Origin: Alteromonas stellipolaris
Lineage (GTDB): Bacteria > Pseudomonadota > Gammaproteobacteria > Enterobacterales > Alteromonadaceae
Direction of reading: 5' to 3'
Length of the DNA: 64,000 nt
Assembly: GCF_001562115.1 (NCBI RefSeq)
Contig: NZ_CP013926.1
Span: 1,798,001-1,862,000, forward strand
A program made the position numbers and the translations under genes. The notes beneath the pieces were generated by a model. That model was not told the DNA's origin, searched no databases, and worked only from the letters and a program-made list of their open reading frames with translations. Below, in pieces: positions 36,631 through 46,895 of the stretch (position 1 is its first letter; each line of letters starts with the position of its first letter).

Positions 36631-37479
36631 ATGGCTTATTTACTTCCCGCCGAGTTTGCTACGAAAATGGTAGATGCCGGTGAATCTAAAATCTACATGT
36701 CTACACGCGATACACTTATTCGTGCGTTTATGGCTGGTGCAATATTAGCGCTAGCCGCCGTATTCGCCATTACTATTGCCGTACAAACAGGCATCTTCTT
36801 GCTGGGTGCGGTATTGTTCCCGGTCGGCTTTTGTATGCTGTATTTAATGGGATTCGATCTGCTAACCGGCGTATTTGTACTTACTCCACTTGCGTGGCTT
36901 GCTAAGCGTCCCGGTGTTACCCCTAAACAAATTTTACGTAACTGGGGTCTAGTGTTTTTAGGTAACTTTGGTGGTGCACTAACTGTTGCCTTTATGATGT
37001 CTTTCATTTTCACCATGGGTTACAACGTAGATGGTGGCGCTATTGCTGCTAAAGTGGCTAGCATTGGTGAAGCAAGAACATTAGGTTACGCCGAACATGG
37101 TACTGCAGGTTGGTTTACCATTTTTATTCGCGGCATGCTATGTAACTGGATGGTATCGCTAGGTGTAGTTGGCGCTATGATCTCTACTCATGTAAGTGGA
37201 AAAGTACTGGCCATGTGGATGCCTATTATGCTGTTCTTTTTCATGGGCTTCGAGCACTCTGTTGTTAACATGTTCTTATTCCCATTCGGTCTTATCATGG
37301 GTGGTGAATTCTCTATCATGGATTACTTCGTATGGAACGAAATTCCAACAGCCCTTGGTAACCTAGTGGGTGGTTTAGCGTTTACTGGTTTAACTATCTA
37401 CAGTACACACGTTAAAACTGCACCTAAGCGTAAAATCGCTGTTGCTGAAAAAGCACCAGCTAAAGTCGCTGCAGTATAA
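36631..37479 (+). CDS. Formate/nitrite transporter (FNT) family channel
   Basis: A 282-residue integral membrane protein with six helices and the FNT features, including LRNWGLVFLGNFGGALTV, RGMLCNWMVSLGVVGA and FEHSVVNMFLFPFGLIMG. FNT channels pass small monovalent anions such as formate, nitrite, hydrosulfide or lactate. The neighbouring cyanase and the nitrogen-type promoter suggest nitrite or cyanate here, which is inference. The C-terminus is a short Lys/Ala tail. It is followed at once by a strong terminator. Confidence 0.9.
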   Translation: MAYLLPAEFATKMVDAGESKIYMSTRDTLIRAFMAGAILALAAVFAITIAVQTGIFLLGAVLFPVGFCMLYLMGFDLLTGVFVLTPLAWLAKRPGVTPKQILRNWGLVFLGNFGGALTVAFMMSFIFTMGYNVDGGAIAAKVASIGEARTLGYAEHGTAGWFTIFIRGMLCNWMVSLGVVGAMISTHVSGKVLAMWMPIMLFFFMGFEHSVVNMFLFPFGLIMGGEFSIMDYFVWNEIPTALGNLVGGLAFTGLTIYSTHVKTAPKRKIAVAEKAPAKVAAV

Positions 37480-37485
37480 TTTATT

Positions 37486-37520
37486 AAGCCCGATACGCTT
37501 CCTCTGTATCGGGCTTTTTT
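37486..37520 (+). terminator. Intrinsic terminator between the FNT and kinase genes
   Basis: An 11-bp perfect stem AAGCCCGATAC / GTATCGGGCTT with a 9-base loop, running into a T run that ends four bases before the next start codon. Confidence 0.9.
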
Positions 37521-37523
37521 CTT

Positions 37524-39347
37524 ATGCAGATACAGTCTTTATCACTTCACTATAGCGAATGTAGCAGCGCTGGCGTTAAGCCTATAAATCAAGACGCTTG
37601 CGATGCATTTATTCCCGCTAACACTAGCCCAGCATTAACATTAAAAGGCGCCGCCTTTGCGCTTGCCGATGGCATAAGTAGCAGTACTGTTAGCCAAATA
37701 GCCAGTGATTTAGCGATTAAAGATTTTATAAAACAATACTTTTGTACCCCTGAAACTTGGGGAGTAGCGCAAAGCGCTAAAACTGTTATACAAAGTATTA
37801 ATGCCTCTTTATATACCAAAACCCAGCAAAGCCCTTTTTGCTATACCCCTGATAAGGGCTATGTATGCACTTTTTCAGCGGTTATCGTTAAAGGCGATAC
37901 GGCACATATATTCCATGTGGGTGATGCTAGAGTGTGTTTGTACACTGATGAAAAGCTGCAAATACTTACCCAATCTCATCGAGTGAACCACTCACAATAC
38001 GAATCTTACCTCGCTAACGCACTGGGCGTGCATGCTAATGTCGACATCGATTACCTTACGGTACCGTTAAAAGCAGGCGACACCCTTATTCTAATGACAG
38101 ATGGCGTTTATGAGTATGTTTCTTCCCTCGCGATTGCTTCACTGATATCGACGGTGCACGCATCTGAGAATGACGCTTCTGTTCATGACAATTCTATTCA
38201 AAACAGTTCAATTCAAAAAAATCCTACTCGGAACAAGAAGGGCACACCTCTCGCGCAGCGCCTGGTAGATTTGGCGCTAGGAAACGACAGCGATGACAAT
38301 GTTTCTTGCCAATGTATAACGGTAGCGAGCGTGGGCGATGGCAAGTTCTTAACACCGGAATATGCGGTTGATGAAACGTCACTTCCTATTATTAAGCAGT
38401 TAACTGTAGGGGAGATAATAGATGGCTACCGCATTGAACGACAGCTATACCAATCGGCTAGAAGCCATGTTTTCTTAGCGTGGGATGAAAATACCAAAGC
38501 ACATATCGTTATTAAAATACCGTCTACTGAACTGGCACAAGACAGCCACTACCTTGAGCACTTTGCATTAGAAGAATGGCTAGCACGGCGAATTAAATCT
38601 AACCACGTGATTAATGTACCTGCCCGTACGAAGCCGCCTTCATGTATGTATACCATTAGCGAATATATTGAGGGGCAGAACTTAACGCAGTGGCTAACCG
38701 ACAACCCTAAGCCAGATGTTGAAAAAGTACGAAGTATTATTGAGCAGGTAGCCCAAGGTTTAATGGCTATGCATCGAGAAGGGCTGCTTCATCAAGATAT
38801 TCGCCCTGAAAACATCATGATTGAAGCGTCAGGTAACTGCAAAATAATAGATTTAGGTTCGGCACGTGTTGCAGGTATTAGTGACGCATTATTTGAACAT
38901 GAAAGTGACATTATGGGCACGGCAGCGTATGTTGCCCCTGAATATTTCCTAGGCGATAATGGCTGTGATCAATCTGACCTTTATTCCCTTGCCGTTCTAA
39001 CCTATTACTTACTCAGCGACCGTTTTCCCTATGGAACACAGGTGGCCAAAACCCGTACCGTTGCAGCGCAGCACAAACTCAAATACCAATCGGTACTTGA
39101 TGATAGACGCCCCATCCCCGCATGGATAGATGCAACGTTGAAGCGCGCGTTACAGCCTAACCCTGAAAAGCGTTTTACCAGCTTATCTGAGTTTACCTAT
39201 CATCTTCGCCAGCCTAGCCCCGCTTTTCTTAATCGCGTGACAGCCCCGTTAATACAACGTCATCCGCTCAAATTTTGGCAAGGATTATCCCTGCTGTTAG
39301 TTATTAGCAATTTAGTTACCTTCTTACTGCTTTTTGGCAGTCACTAA
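37524..39347 (+). CDS. Bifunctional PP2C phosphatase - Ser/Thr protein kinase, membrane-anchored
   Basis: A 607-residue fusion. Residues 1 to about 240 form a PP2C phosphatase with metal aspartates in NQDACD (Asp24) and ALADGIS (Asp49), VGDARVCLY and a DGVYEYV block. Residues about 285-560 form a Hanks-type kinase with Lys331 (VIKIPS), catalytic loop HQDIRPEN (Asp425) and DLG (Asp443). One C-terminal membrane helix (LSLLLVISNLVTFLLLF) anchors it with the domains in the cytoplasm. Similar fusions sit next to assimilatory nitrate/nitrite genes in Pseudomonas. The ATG lies right after a terminator with no purine-rich ribosome site, yet no other start fits the PP2C fold. Confidence 0.92.
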   Translation: MQIQSLSLHYSECSSAGVKPINQDACDAFIPANTSPALTLKGAAFALADGISSSTVSQIASDLAIKDFIKQYFCTPETWGVAQSAKTVIQSINASLYTKTQQSPFCYTPDKGYVCTFSAVIVKGDTAHIFHVGDARVCLYTDEKLQILTQSHRVNHSQYESYLANALGVHANVDIDYLTVPLKAGDTLILMTDGVYEYVSSLAIASLISTVHASENDASVHDNSIQNSSIQKNPTRNKKGTPLAQRLVDLALGNDSDDNVSCQCITVASVGDGKFLTPEYAVDETSLPIIKQLTVGEIIDGYRIERQLYQSARSHVFLAWDENTKAHIVIKIPSTELAQDSHYLEHFALEEWLARRIKSNHVINVPARTKPPSCMYTISEYIEGQNLTQWLTDNPKPDVEKVRSIIEQVAQGLMAMHREGLLHQDIRPENIMIEASGNCKIIDLGSARVAGISDALFEHESDIMGTAAYVAPEYFLGDNGCDQSDLYSLAVLTYYLLSDRFPYGTQVAKTRTVAAQHKLKYQSVLDDRRPIPAWIDATLKRALQPNPEKRFTSLSEFTYHLRQPSPAFLNRVTAPLIQRHPLKFWQGLSLLLVISNLVTFLLLFGSH

Positions 39348-39386
39348 TTACAATTAATAACCTGTATCACTGAAAAAGGAAATGCA

Positions 39387-39836
39387 ATGATTACCAATCG
39401 AACTCAAGTTACCGACATGATCCAGTCTTCAAAAATTTCTAAAGGCATTAAATGGAGTGAGATTGCCCACGCTGTTGGGCAGTCAAAAGAATGGAGTACC
39501 GCTGCGTGCCTAGGCCAAATGGCCATGACTAAAGCGCAAGCCACTGCCGTGGGCGAAATGCTTGAATTAAGTGATGAAGCCATTGCTTGGTTACAAATTG
39601 CGCCTTACAAAGGTTCGTTGCCTACCGAAGTGCCCACCGATCCGCTTATCTACCGCTGGTACGAATTAGTCAGTGTTTACGGTACAACACTAAAAGAACT
39701 TATTCACGAAGAATTTGGTGACGGCATTATGAGCGCTATTGATTTTTCAATGGACTTGCAGCGCGAGAACGACCCGAAAGGTGACCGCGTAAGTGTGGTG
39801 ATGTCTGGAAAGTTCCTACCGTACAAGATGTATTAA
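39387..39836 (+). CDS. cynS: Cyanase (cyanate hydratase)
   Basis: Cyanase converts cyanate and bicarbonate to carbamate, hence ammonia and carbon dioxide. The 149-residue protein has an N-terminal helix-turn-helix-like domain and the C-terminal catalytic domain with the triad Arg90, Glu93 (LIYRWYELVSVYG) and Ser116 (IMSAIDF). These are each offset by six from Arg96/Glu99/Ser122 of the Escherichia coli enzyme. AAGGAAA precedes the start. It lies 39 bases after the kinase gene; no CynR or ABC cyanate transporter is nearby, so the FNT channel is a candidate importer. Confidence 0.95.
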   Translation: MITNRTQVTDMIQSSKISKGIKWSEIAHAVGQSKEWSTAACLGQMAMTKAQATAVGEMLELSDEAIAWLQIAPYKGSLPTEVPTDPLIYRWYELVSVYGTTLKELIHEEFGDGIMSAIDFSMDLQRENDPKGDRVSVVMSGKFLPYKMY

Positions 39837-39890
39837 TTAGCCAACGCACTATCTGAAGTAGTCCAAACAGGTATAAGTGCTTAGTTACAA

Positions 39891-39922
39891 AAAAGCCCGT
39901 TAGATAAATCTAACGGGCTTTT
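39891..39922. terminator. Bidirectional terminator between cynS and fusA2
   Basis: A 14-bp perfect stem (AAAAGCCCGTTAGA / TCTAACGGGCTTTT, TAAA loop) with A/T tracts on both sides, between convergent genes. Confidence 0.9.
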
Positions 39923-39969
39923 ATATTTTTAAAAGCATTAATAAGCGCTAGCGCTTATCGAGCAGCCAA

Positions 39970-42054
39970 TTACTTAGCTGCTTTACGTGCTTTAGCTTCT
40001 TCCATTACTTTGTCAGCTACGTTTTGTGGACAAGCTGCGTAGTGTGAGAACTCCATAGAGAACTGACCACGACCAGATGTCATTGTACGTAGTGAACCGA
40101 TGTAACCGAACATTTCTGATAACGGAACGTCTGCTTTAATGCGAACGCCAGTTAAACCAGCTTCTTGGTCGCTTAGCATACCACGACGACGGTTAAGGTC
40201 ACCAATTACGTCACCAACGTGATCTTCCGGCGTGAATACGTCAACTTTCATGATTGGCTCAAGAAGTTGTGCACCCGCTTTAGGAATAGATTGACGGAAA
40301 GCGCCTTTAGCAGCAATTTCGAACGCGATTGCAGATGAATCTACTGCGTGGAAACCACCATCAAAAAGTTCAACTTCAACGTCTAGTACTGGGAAGCCAG
40401 CTAGAACACCTTCGCCCATCATTGACTTAAAGCCTTTCTCTACTGCAGGCCAGAATTCTTTCGGTACGTTACCACCAACAACAGATGATGTGAACGTAAA
40501 GCCAGAACCAGCTTCGCCAGGCTTGATGCGGTAGTCGATTTTACCGAACTGACCAGAACCACCAGATTGTTTCTTATGCGTGTAGCTATCTTCAATTTCT
40601 TGAGTGATAGTTTCACGGTAAGCAACTTGAGGTTGACCAACAATAAGGTCTACACCGTAAGTACGCTTAAGAATATCTACTTTGATGTCTAAGTGAAGCT
40701 CACCCATACCTTTAAGGATGGTTTCGCCTGAATCTTCATCAGTTTCAACTTGGAAAGAAGGATCTTCTGCAATCATTTTACCGATAGCGATACCCATCTT
40801 CTCGTTTCCGCCTTTATCTTTAGGCTGAACAGCAATCGAGATTACTGGAGTTGGGAAAACCATTGGCTCAAGTGTTACTGGATCTTTCGGATCACATAAT
40901 GTGTGACCAGTTTGTACGTTCTTCATGCCTACGATAGCAATGATGTCACCCGCTTGCGCGCTAGATAACTCAATACGTTCGTCAGCTTGCATCTCAACCA
41001 TACGGCCAACACGCTCAGTTTTACCAGTGAATGAGTTAAGGATGGTGTCACCCTTATTCAATTTACCAGAATAGATACGTACGAATGTTAGTGCACCGAA
41101 ACGGTCATCCATGATCTTAAATGCTAACGCTTTAAACGTTTCATCAGCAGATACGATTGCATGTTCACCATTTTCGTTACCTTCTTCGTCCATTAGAGGC
41201 TGAGGATCAACTTCTGTAGGAGACGGTAAGTAATCAACAACAGCGTCAAGTACTAGTTGAACACCTTTGTTTTTGAATGCAGAACCACAGAACGTAGGGA
41301 AGAAAGCAAGGTCACGTGTACCTTTACGGATACAACGCTTGATGTCTTCAACCGAAGGTGTTTCACCTTCCATGTACGCTTCCATTAGGTCATCGTCTTG
41401 CTCTACAGCAGTTTCGATAAGCATTTCATGGTATTCATCAACTTTGTCTACCATGTCTGCAGGAATATCTTTGATTTCGTAGTTTTCAGGAAGACCAGTG
41501 TCGTCCCAAACGTATGCTTGTTTAGTCAATACGTCTACTACACCTACGAAGTCATCTTCGATACCAATTGGCAACGTCATGATTAGAGGTACAGCACCAA
41601 GTACTTTACGTACTTGCTCAGTTACACGGTAAAAATCAGCACCCATACGGTCTAATTTGTTTACGAATATAATACGTGCAACTTCTGATTCGTTAGCATA
41701 ACGCCAGTTAGTTTCTGATTGCGGTTCAACACCACCAGAACCACAGAATACACCGATACCGCCGTCTAATACTTTTAATGAACGGTAAACTTCAACTGTA
41801 AAGTCAACGTGTCCAGGAGTATCGATAACGTTGAAGCGGTGATCTTTCCAGAAACAGCTTACTGCTGCCGACTGGATAGTAATACCACGCTCAGCTTCTT
41901 GTTCCATGAAGTCAGTAGTTGACTCACCGTCGTGTACTTCACCGGTTTTATGGATTTTACCAGTAAGCTTCAAAATACGTTCTGTAGTGGTAGTTTTACC
42001 CGCGTCTACGTGGGCGAAAATACCAATGTTTCTGTAAAGGGATAAGTCTGACAT
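39970..42054 (-). CDS. fusA: Elongation factor G, second copy type (FusA2-like)
   Basis: A translational GTPase of 694 residues with all G motifs: [21 protein letters not shown] and NKLDRMGAD, plus the switch I segment [16 protein letters not shown] domains II to V follow. It is not in a str operon (no rpsL, rpsG or tuf beside it). It therefore resembles the stand-alone EF-G paralogue common in Vibrio and Alteromonadales, which may serve in translocation or ribosome recycling. The str-operon copy would lie elsewhere. Confidence 0.9.
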   Translation of the reverse strand: MSDLSLYRNIGIFAHVDAGKTTTTERILKLTGKIHKTGEVHDGESTTDFMEQEAERGITIQSAAVSCFWKDHRFNVIDTPGHVDFTVEVYRSLKVLDGGIGVFCGSGGVEPQSETNWRYANESEVARIIFVNKLDRMGADFYRVTEQVRKVLGAVPLIMTLPIGIEDDFVGVVDVLTKQAYVWDDTGLPENYEIKDIPADMVDKVDEYHEMLIETAVEQDDDLMEAYMEGETPSVEDIKRCIRKGTRDLAFFPTFCGSAFKNKGVQLVLDAVVDYLPSPTEVDPQPLMDEEGNENGEHAIVSADETFKALAFKIMDDRFGALTFVRIYSGKLNKGDTILNSFTGKTERVGRMVEMQADERIELSSAQAGDIIAIVGMKNVQTGHTLCDPKDPVTLEPMVFPTPVISIAVQPKDKGGNEKMGIAIGKMIAEDPSFQVETDEDSGETILKGMGELHLDIKVDILKRTYGVDLIVGQPQVAYRETITQEIEDSYTHKKQSGGSGQFGKIDYRIKPGEAGSGFTFTSSVVGGNVPKEFWPAVEKGFKSMMGEGVLAGFPVLDVEVELFDGGFHAVDSSAIAFEIAAKGAFRQSIPKAGAQLLEPIMKVDVFTPEDHVGDVIGDLNRRRGMLSDQEAGLTGVRIKADVPLSEMFGYIGSLRTMTSGRGQFSMEFSHYAACPQNVADKVMEEAKARKAAK

Positions 42055-42248
42055 TAGTTCACTTTCATTGATTCAGAGTAAAAAAACGGCCGGATTATAA
42101 AGGATTTCTGTACAAGAGATACACCTTTATTTAGCACAAACTCTGAAAACGTTTGTGAAAAACCGAGCCACCATTAATTTTTTATTTAAATATCAATAAT
42201 ATAAAAATTTAAGATATTTTTTTAAAAATAACAAAAACACACCTCGTT

Positions 42249-43343
42249 TCACGAAGTGCGTACAATCGTTACTGTAACTTCATCTCTGTCATGATAGAGA
42301 TGTCTTACCTTGACAGTGAATGCATCGTCTAACGCATCCAATCTGGTCATTAACGTCGACATGGCCTCTATAACGGTTTCATATCGTCGTTTCATGGGTA
42401 GCTTTAAATTAAACACTGCGTGAGTGGCCCAATGTTTTACCAACCAGTCACCCATCAGCTTTGCTACCCGATCGGGTTGCTCTATCATATCACACACAAG
42501 TAAATCTACACGACCAAATTGTGGTCTATAAGTAAACCCGTCTGCAGCATGGTGTTCAACAAGCCCTGTGTTCATTAAGCTTTCTGCAATAGCGCCATTA
42601 TCAATTGCTTCTACGTACATTTCACGTTTCACTAATTGATAGGTCCAGCCACCGGGGCACGCGCCTAAATCAACAGCTCTGCCACCGGCTCTTAACACCA
42701 ATCGTTGCTCTTCGGCGCTTAACATATTCACCAAGGCGTCTTCCAATTTAAGGGTTGAGCGGCTTGGCGAATCAGAAGGGAACTTTAATCGGCAAATGCC
42801 CAAATGGTCACTAGAGCGATAACCAGCCAAACTATAGCCGATATAGCAGGTTTCAAAAGATTCAAAGAAAACATGCAGTTTAGGCTTAGTATCGTTTTCC
42901 TTAGGCGATAACCAACCCTTCTTTCTTAATGCCTGACGAAGAGGAACGGTAAACTTCCTACAAAATTTCGCAAGGGTTTTGCCATCTTCCGTATCTGGGT
43001 ATTCCACGTCGATAGCGCCGAATATACCATGTGCGCCAGTGAGTTCCTCTAGCGATACATCTTCTAGCGCCTCGAGCACTTGCCCTACTCTATCGTCTTT
43101 TTCTATTTCATTTAGGGTAGCGAATACCCCAATTAATTGACGAGGGAATATAGACTCACTCACCGCAAATAACGAAAGAGCGTTGCCCAAGCTTGTTTTG
43201 TCGTACAAATGGTAATGCACAAAGCCCGTGTTCGATTTTGATACCGGATAGCCAAAGAGTTCTTTTTCGCCATATCGGGTAGCCAATTCATTTGCCGTGT
43301 CGTTCTCATAGCCGGGGCGACAATAAGCCAAAATGCTAGTCAT
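42249..43343 (-). CDS. rlmM: 23S rRNA (cytidine-2498-2'-O)-methyltransferase
   Basis: RlmM methylates the 2'-O of C2498 in 23S rRNA using S-adenosylmethionine. The 364-residue protein has the THUMP-like N-terminal half and a Rossmann methyltransferase with AVDLGACPGGWTYQLV, DLLVCDMIEQP and FNLKLPMKRRY. ATG 43343 follows AAGGGAAA and matches the family N-terminus (ILAYCRPGYE), so nine upstream codons are dropped. It overlaps the DUF423 gene by eight bases, as rlmM-ygdD do in enterics. Confidence 0.94.
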   Translation of the reverse strand: MTSILAYCRPGYENDTANELATRYGEKELFGYPVSKSNTGFVHYHLYDKTSLGNALSLFAVSESIFPRQLIGVFATLNEIEKDDRVGQVLEALEDVSLEELTGAHGIFGAIDVEYPDTEDGKTLAKFCRKFTVPLRQALRKKGWLSPKENDTKPKLHVFFESFETCYIGYSLAGYRSSDHLGICRLKFPSDSPSRSTLKLEDALVNMLSAEEQRLVLRAGGRAVDLGACPGGWTYQLVKREMYVEAIDNGAIAESLMNTGLVEHHAADGFTYRPQFGRVDLLVCDMIEQPDRVAKLMGDWLVKHWATHAVFNLKLPMKRRYETVIEAMSTLMTRLDALDDAFTVKVRHLYHDRDEVTVTIVRTS

Positions 43344-43809
43344 TAGATTTTCCCTTACTGGTCTTTCCATTAACGATGGCGATGGCCAATGCTATCCAGC
43401 CGATAATAAAACATAGGCCGCCCAAAGGCGTTATGGGGCCAAATAACCCGTTACCGGTTATTGCTAATAAATACAAACTGCCACTGAACAGCGCACAGCC
43501 AATTACATAAAGTGCTGCTACCGCATTAAGCCATTTAGGCGAAACGTATGCCGATAAAGCAGGCAGCGCTATAATGGCTAAACCATGATACATCTGGTAG
43601 CGAACACCAATTTCAAATGTTGCAAGTGCTGATGGTGACAATATCGCCTTTAGGCCATGAGCACCAAAAGCGCCTAGCATTACCGCGGTAGCCGCCAAAA
43701 GGATGCCAGCACAAAGCCAGACTTTATTTAGGCTCTGGCTATCGTTTAGCCCCTTATTAACAAACCCTGCGTTATCTATTGGCTTATTCAAAGCAGCTAC
43801 CCATGACAT
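43336..43809 (-). CDS. ygdD: DUF423 (YgdD) inner-membrane protein
   Basis: A 157-residue protein with four membrane helices and the DUF423 signature VMLGAFGAHGLK...GVRYQMYHGLAI. The N-terminal 25 residues are an extension not seen in most homologues, but no later ATG fits. Function unknown. It is part of the conserved gcvA-ygdD-rlmM order, although an extra hydrolase gene lies between it and gcvA here. Confidence 0.88.
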   Translation of the reverse strand: MSWVAALNKPIDNAGFVNKGLNDSQSLNKVWLCAGILLAATAVMLGAFGAHGLKAILSPSALATFEIGVRYQMYHGLAIIALPALSAYVSPKWLNAVAALYVIGCALFSGSLYLLAITGNGLFGPITPLGGLCFIIGWIALAIAIVNGKTSKGKSND

Positions 43810-43845
43810 TGAGTGAGAGTAAAACCGAAGGTAATTGGTGATTCA

Positions 43846-44514
43846 TTATGTATTTACGCGTGCCTTTATGAAATCAGCGGTCGATTTAGCCGCGCATTCT
43901 ATATGGGTCTCTAACGTAAAGCCACTTTGCTTTCTAGGTTTAAAACTGTGATCGCCGTCAGTGAGGTAAGAAACCGCAATTGCACTAGATAAAGAATAGG
44001 CACTCACCTCATCTTTCGTTCCAAAGGTATCACGCTCGCCTTGCAGTATAAGCAGCGGCTTATTGAGTGCTTCTAAATGGGCGGTTCTGAGCTTTTCTGG
44101 CTTACCTGGAGGATGAAATGGATAACCGAATGCTATAGCGCCTATTATTGATTCAGCATCATCAAGCACCATGGTCGCCATTCGTCCTCCCATGGATTTG
44201 CCACCAATAAATGTTGGTACGCTAGTTTGGGTTTTAGCCACCTCATCAATAAGCGCAGTAAAGTGTGCGAGTAACTTTTCAGCTTTGTCTGGCGGCCTAC
44301 GCTTCCCCGTTTCTATCATGGTTTGCATATAGGGAAAGTTAAATAAAACTACTTCAATATTTTGACTAGTTAACTGCGAAGCCATTGCTTGCATAAAATC
44401 ATGATGCTTACCCGCACCCGCGCCGTGCGCAAAAATAAGACGTGCTATAGGTGCTTTGTTCTTTTCATCGGTATTTACAGGGTGAATTTCAATATCAAAC
44501 ATCGATTGACTCAT
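43846..44514 (-). CDS. Alpha/beta hydrolase (KANL3/Tex30-like)
   Basis: A 222-residue cytoplasmic hydrolase with the nucleophile elbow GGKSMGGR, oxyanion region FAHGAGAGKHHDF, an acid in LQGERDTFGT and the catalytic histidine in TDGDHSFKPRK. The AHGAGAG start and GDHSFKPRK end match the COG3571 group. The substrate is unknown. Confidence 0.87.
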   Translation of the reverse strand: MSQSMFDIEIHPVNTDEKNKAPIARLIFAHGAGAGKHHDFMQAMASQLTSQNIEVVLFNFPYMQTMIETGKRRPPDKAEKLLAHFTALIDEVAKTQTSVPTFIGGKSMGGRMATMVLDDAESIIGAIAFGYPFHPPGKPEKLRTAHLEALNKPLLILQGERDTFGTKDEVSAYSLSSAIAVSYLTDGDHSFKPRKQSGFTLETHIECAAKSTADFIKARVNT

Positions 44515-44544
44515 TATCTGTGTTCGTTTTATTTCTGTGATGCA

Positions 44545-45438
44545 TCACTCTTGCTCTTCTTCTACTAAGCCTAAGATCCATTCTCTGAAAGCAGCAATTT
44601 TTCCTAACTCAGCTTGAGATTCTTCGCACACCAAATAAAAGGCATCACGACTTTCTACTTTCTCTTCAAAAGGCATGATTAATCGGCCTGCATCTAATTC
44701 CGGTCGAGCAAGCACCGTATTACCTAATGCAATCCCCTGCCCCAACGCGGCCGCTTGCAGAACCAACATAGAGTGACTGAACACTGGACCTTGATTTACA
44801 TTCACGCCCAATACGCCAACATGTTTGAGCCAGTTTTTCCACGCTGCGCGACTTAAGTCATGAAGCAGCACATGATGACGTAAATCTGCCAGGCTGGTTA
44901 ATGGCTTAGGACCATTGAAAAGCATTGGGGAACATAAGGGGGTCAAAAACTCACGGTGCAGCTTGTCTGCTTGCAACCCACTCCAGCGGCCTTTGCCGTA
45001 GTAAATAGCAACATCTACGTCGTCGTCCAAAAAGCCTTCATCAAAATCTACTGCCTTAATTCTTACGTCTATGTCAGGTTGCGCCACACTAAACTGACTA
45101 ATTCGAGGCACTAACCATTGGCTAGCAAAACTCGGCGGCATGGCCACAGTTATGGCTCCTTTACTGCCTCTTGCCAGTAACCTTTCTGTGGCTTCTTGTA
45201 AGTTTTTAAAGATGTCCTTTAACTCAAGGAAATAGGCTTGGCCTTCTTCTGTCAAAAGCAAGGTTCTGTTACGACGAATGAATAACTTCATCGATAAGAA
45301 TTCTTCAAGCGCTTTTATTTGATGACTAACCGCAGCTTGCGTAACAAAAAGCTCATCCGCCGCTTTAGTGAAACTCAAATGCCGGGCAGCCGCTTCAAAG
45401 GCTTTTAAGGCATTTAGAGGAGGAAGACGTCGATGCAT
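44545..45438 (-). CDS. gcvA: LysR-family regulator GcvA
   Basis: A 297-residue LysR regulator. The helix-turn-helix segment LPPLNALKAFEAAARHLSFTKAADELFVTQAAVSHQIKALE is almost the standard GcvA sequence (shown in part), and the neighbours ygdD and rlmM fit. GcvA controls the glycine cleavage genes; those targets are not in the window. In other species similar regulators serve other genes, so the target is inferred. Confidence 0.87.
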   Translation of the reverse strand: MHRRLPPLNALKAFEAAARHLSFTKAADELFVTQAAVSHQIKALEEFLSMKLFIRRNRTLLLTEEGQAYFLELKDIFKNLQEATERLLARGSKGAITVAMPPSFASQWLVPRISQFSVAQPDIDVRIKAVDFDEGFLDDDVDVAIYYGKGRWSGLQADKLHREFLTPLCSPMLFNGPKPLTSLADLRHHVLLHDLSRAAWKNWLKHVGVLGVNVNQGPVFSHSMLVLQAAALGQGIALGNTVLARPELDAGRLIMPFEEKVESRDAFYLVCEESQAELGKIAAFREWILGLVEEEQE

Positions 45439-45603
45439 GTTAAGAAATAAACCCTGTGTGACCTACTCATACTATAGTAGCAGCTAACTCATTAGTTTTA
45501 CTAATGACAACCCATACTTTTACTCGTTTTATTTTTGCGCGAATTTTGGCTACTATTTGCGCGAACTTTGAAAAGAGGTACGAATATCAACTCTTTACAA
45601 AGC

Positions 45604-45630
45604 CTACTTGTTAAACAATTTAACAAGTAG
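45604..45630. repeat. 12-bp perfect inverted repeat before a small secreted-protein gene
   Basis: CTACTTGTTAAA, three bases, TTTAACAAGTAG; it ends 36 bases before the start codon. It could be an operator or a 5' mRNA hairpin. Confidence 0.55.
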
Positions 45631-45666
45631 AAACATATTTTTAAATTATTTTTATTAGGTGTGAAA

Positions 45667-45954
45667 ATGAAAAAATTACTACTAGCTAGTGTGTCTGTAA
45701 TGGCTTTTGCAAGCGCTGCTGCGAATGCTAACGTACAACCAGAAAAGATCAATCTTCAATCATTAATTACTACTGCAATGACCAGCGTAAACATGGCAGA
45801 CGTATTGCCTGAGAACGACGCTCACATTGTTGTTAAAAAGCAGTCAGTTGCATTATTGGCAGAAGAGACGCAAATCGCGTTGCATAAGAACTTACTTGCC
45901 ATGGCGAAAGAAAAAAATAAAGAATCTACTGTATTAGTTGCTGAAAGCGAGTAA
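45667..45954 (+). CDS. Small exported protein of unknown function
   Basis: A 95-residue protein with a clear Sec signal peptide (KKLLLASVSVMAFASAAANA, cleavage after ANA) and a mature part of about 73 residues. The mature part is mostly helical, without cysteines, and ends in acidic residues. I do not recognise a family. ATG 45667 follows AGGT at good spacing; a GTG two codons upstream is less likely. It is divergent from gcvA, with a near-perfect hairpin in its 5' region. Confidence 0.75.
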   Translation: MKKLLLASVSVMAFASAAANANVQPEKINLQSLITTAMTSVNMADVLPENDAHIVVKKQSVALLAEETQIALHKNLLAMAKEKNKESTVLVAESE

Positions 45955-45976
45955 TACACGCCCACACCTGATACGC

Positions 45977-45999
45977 ATGCCGGTGCGACGCACCGGCAT
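45977..45999. terminator. GC-rich hairpin between convergent genes
   Basis: A 10-bp perfect stem ATGCCGGTGC / GCACCGGCAT with a 3-base loop, after the small exported-protein gene and facing kdsA. No T run. Confidence 0.55.
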
Positions 46000-46016
46000 T
46001 CGCCATCAGACCTGGC

Positions 46017-46895
<879 letters not shown>

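Noticed and set aside
37524..39347. PASTA-type or toxin-linked kinase
   Set aside because: The protein has a PP2C domain in front and only a short C-terminal anchor, with no extracellular repeats.
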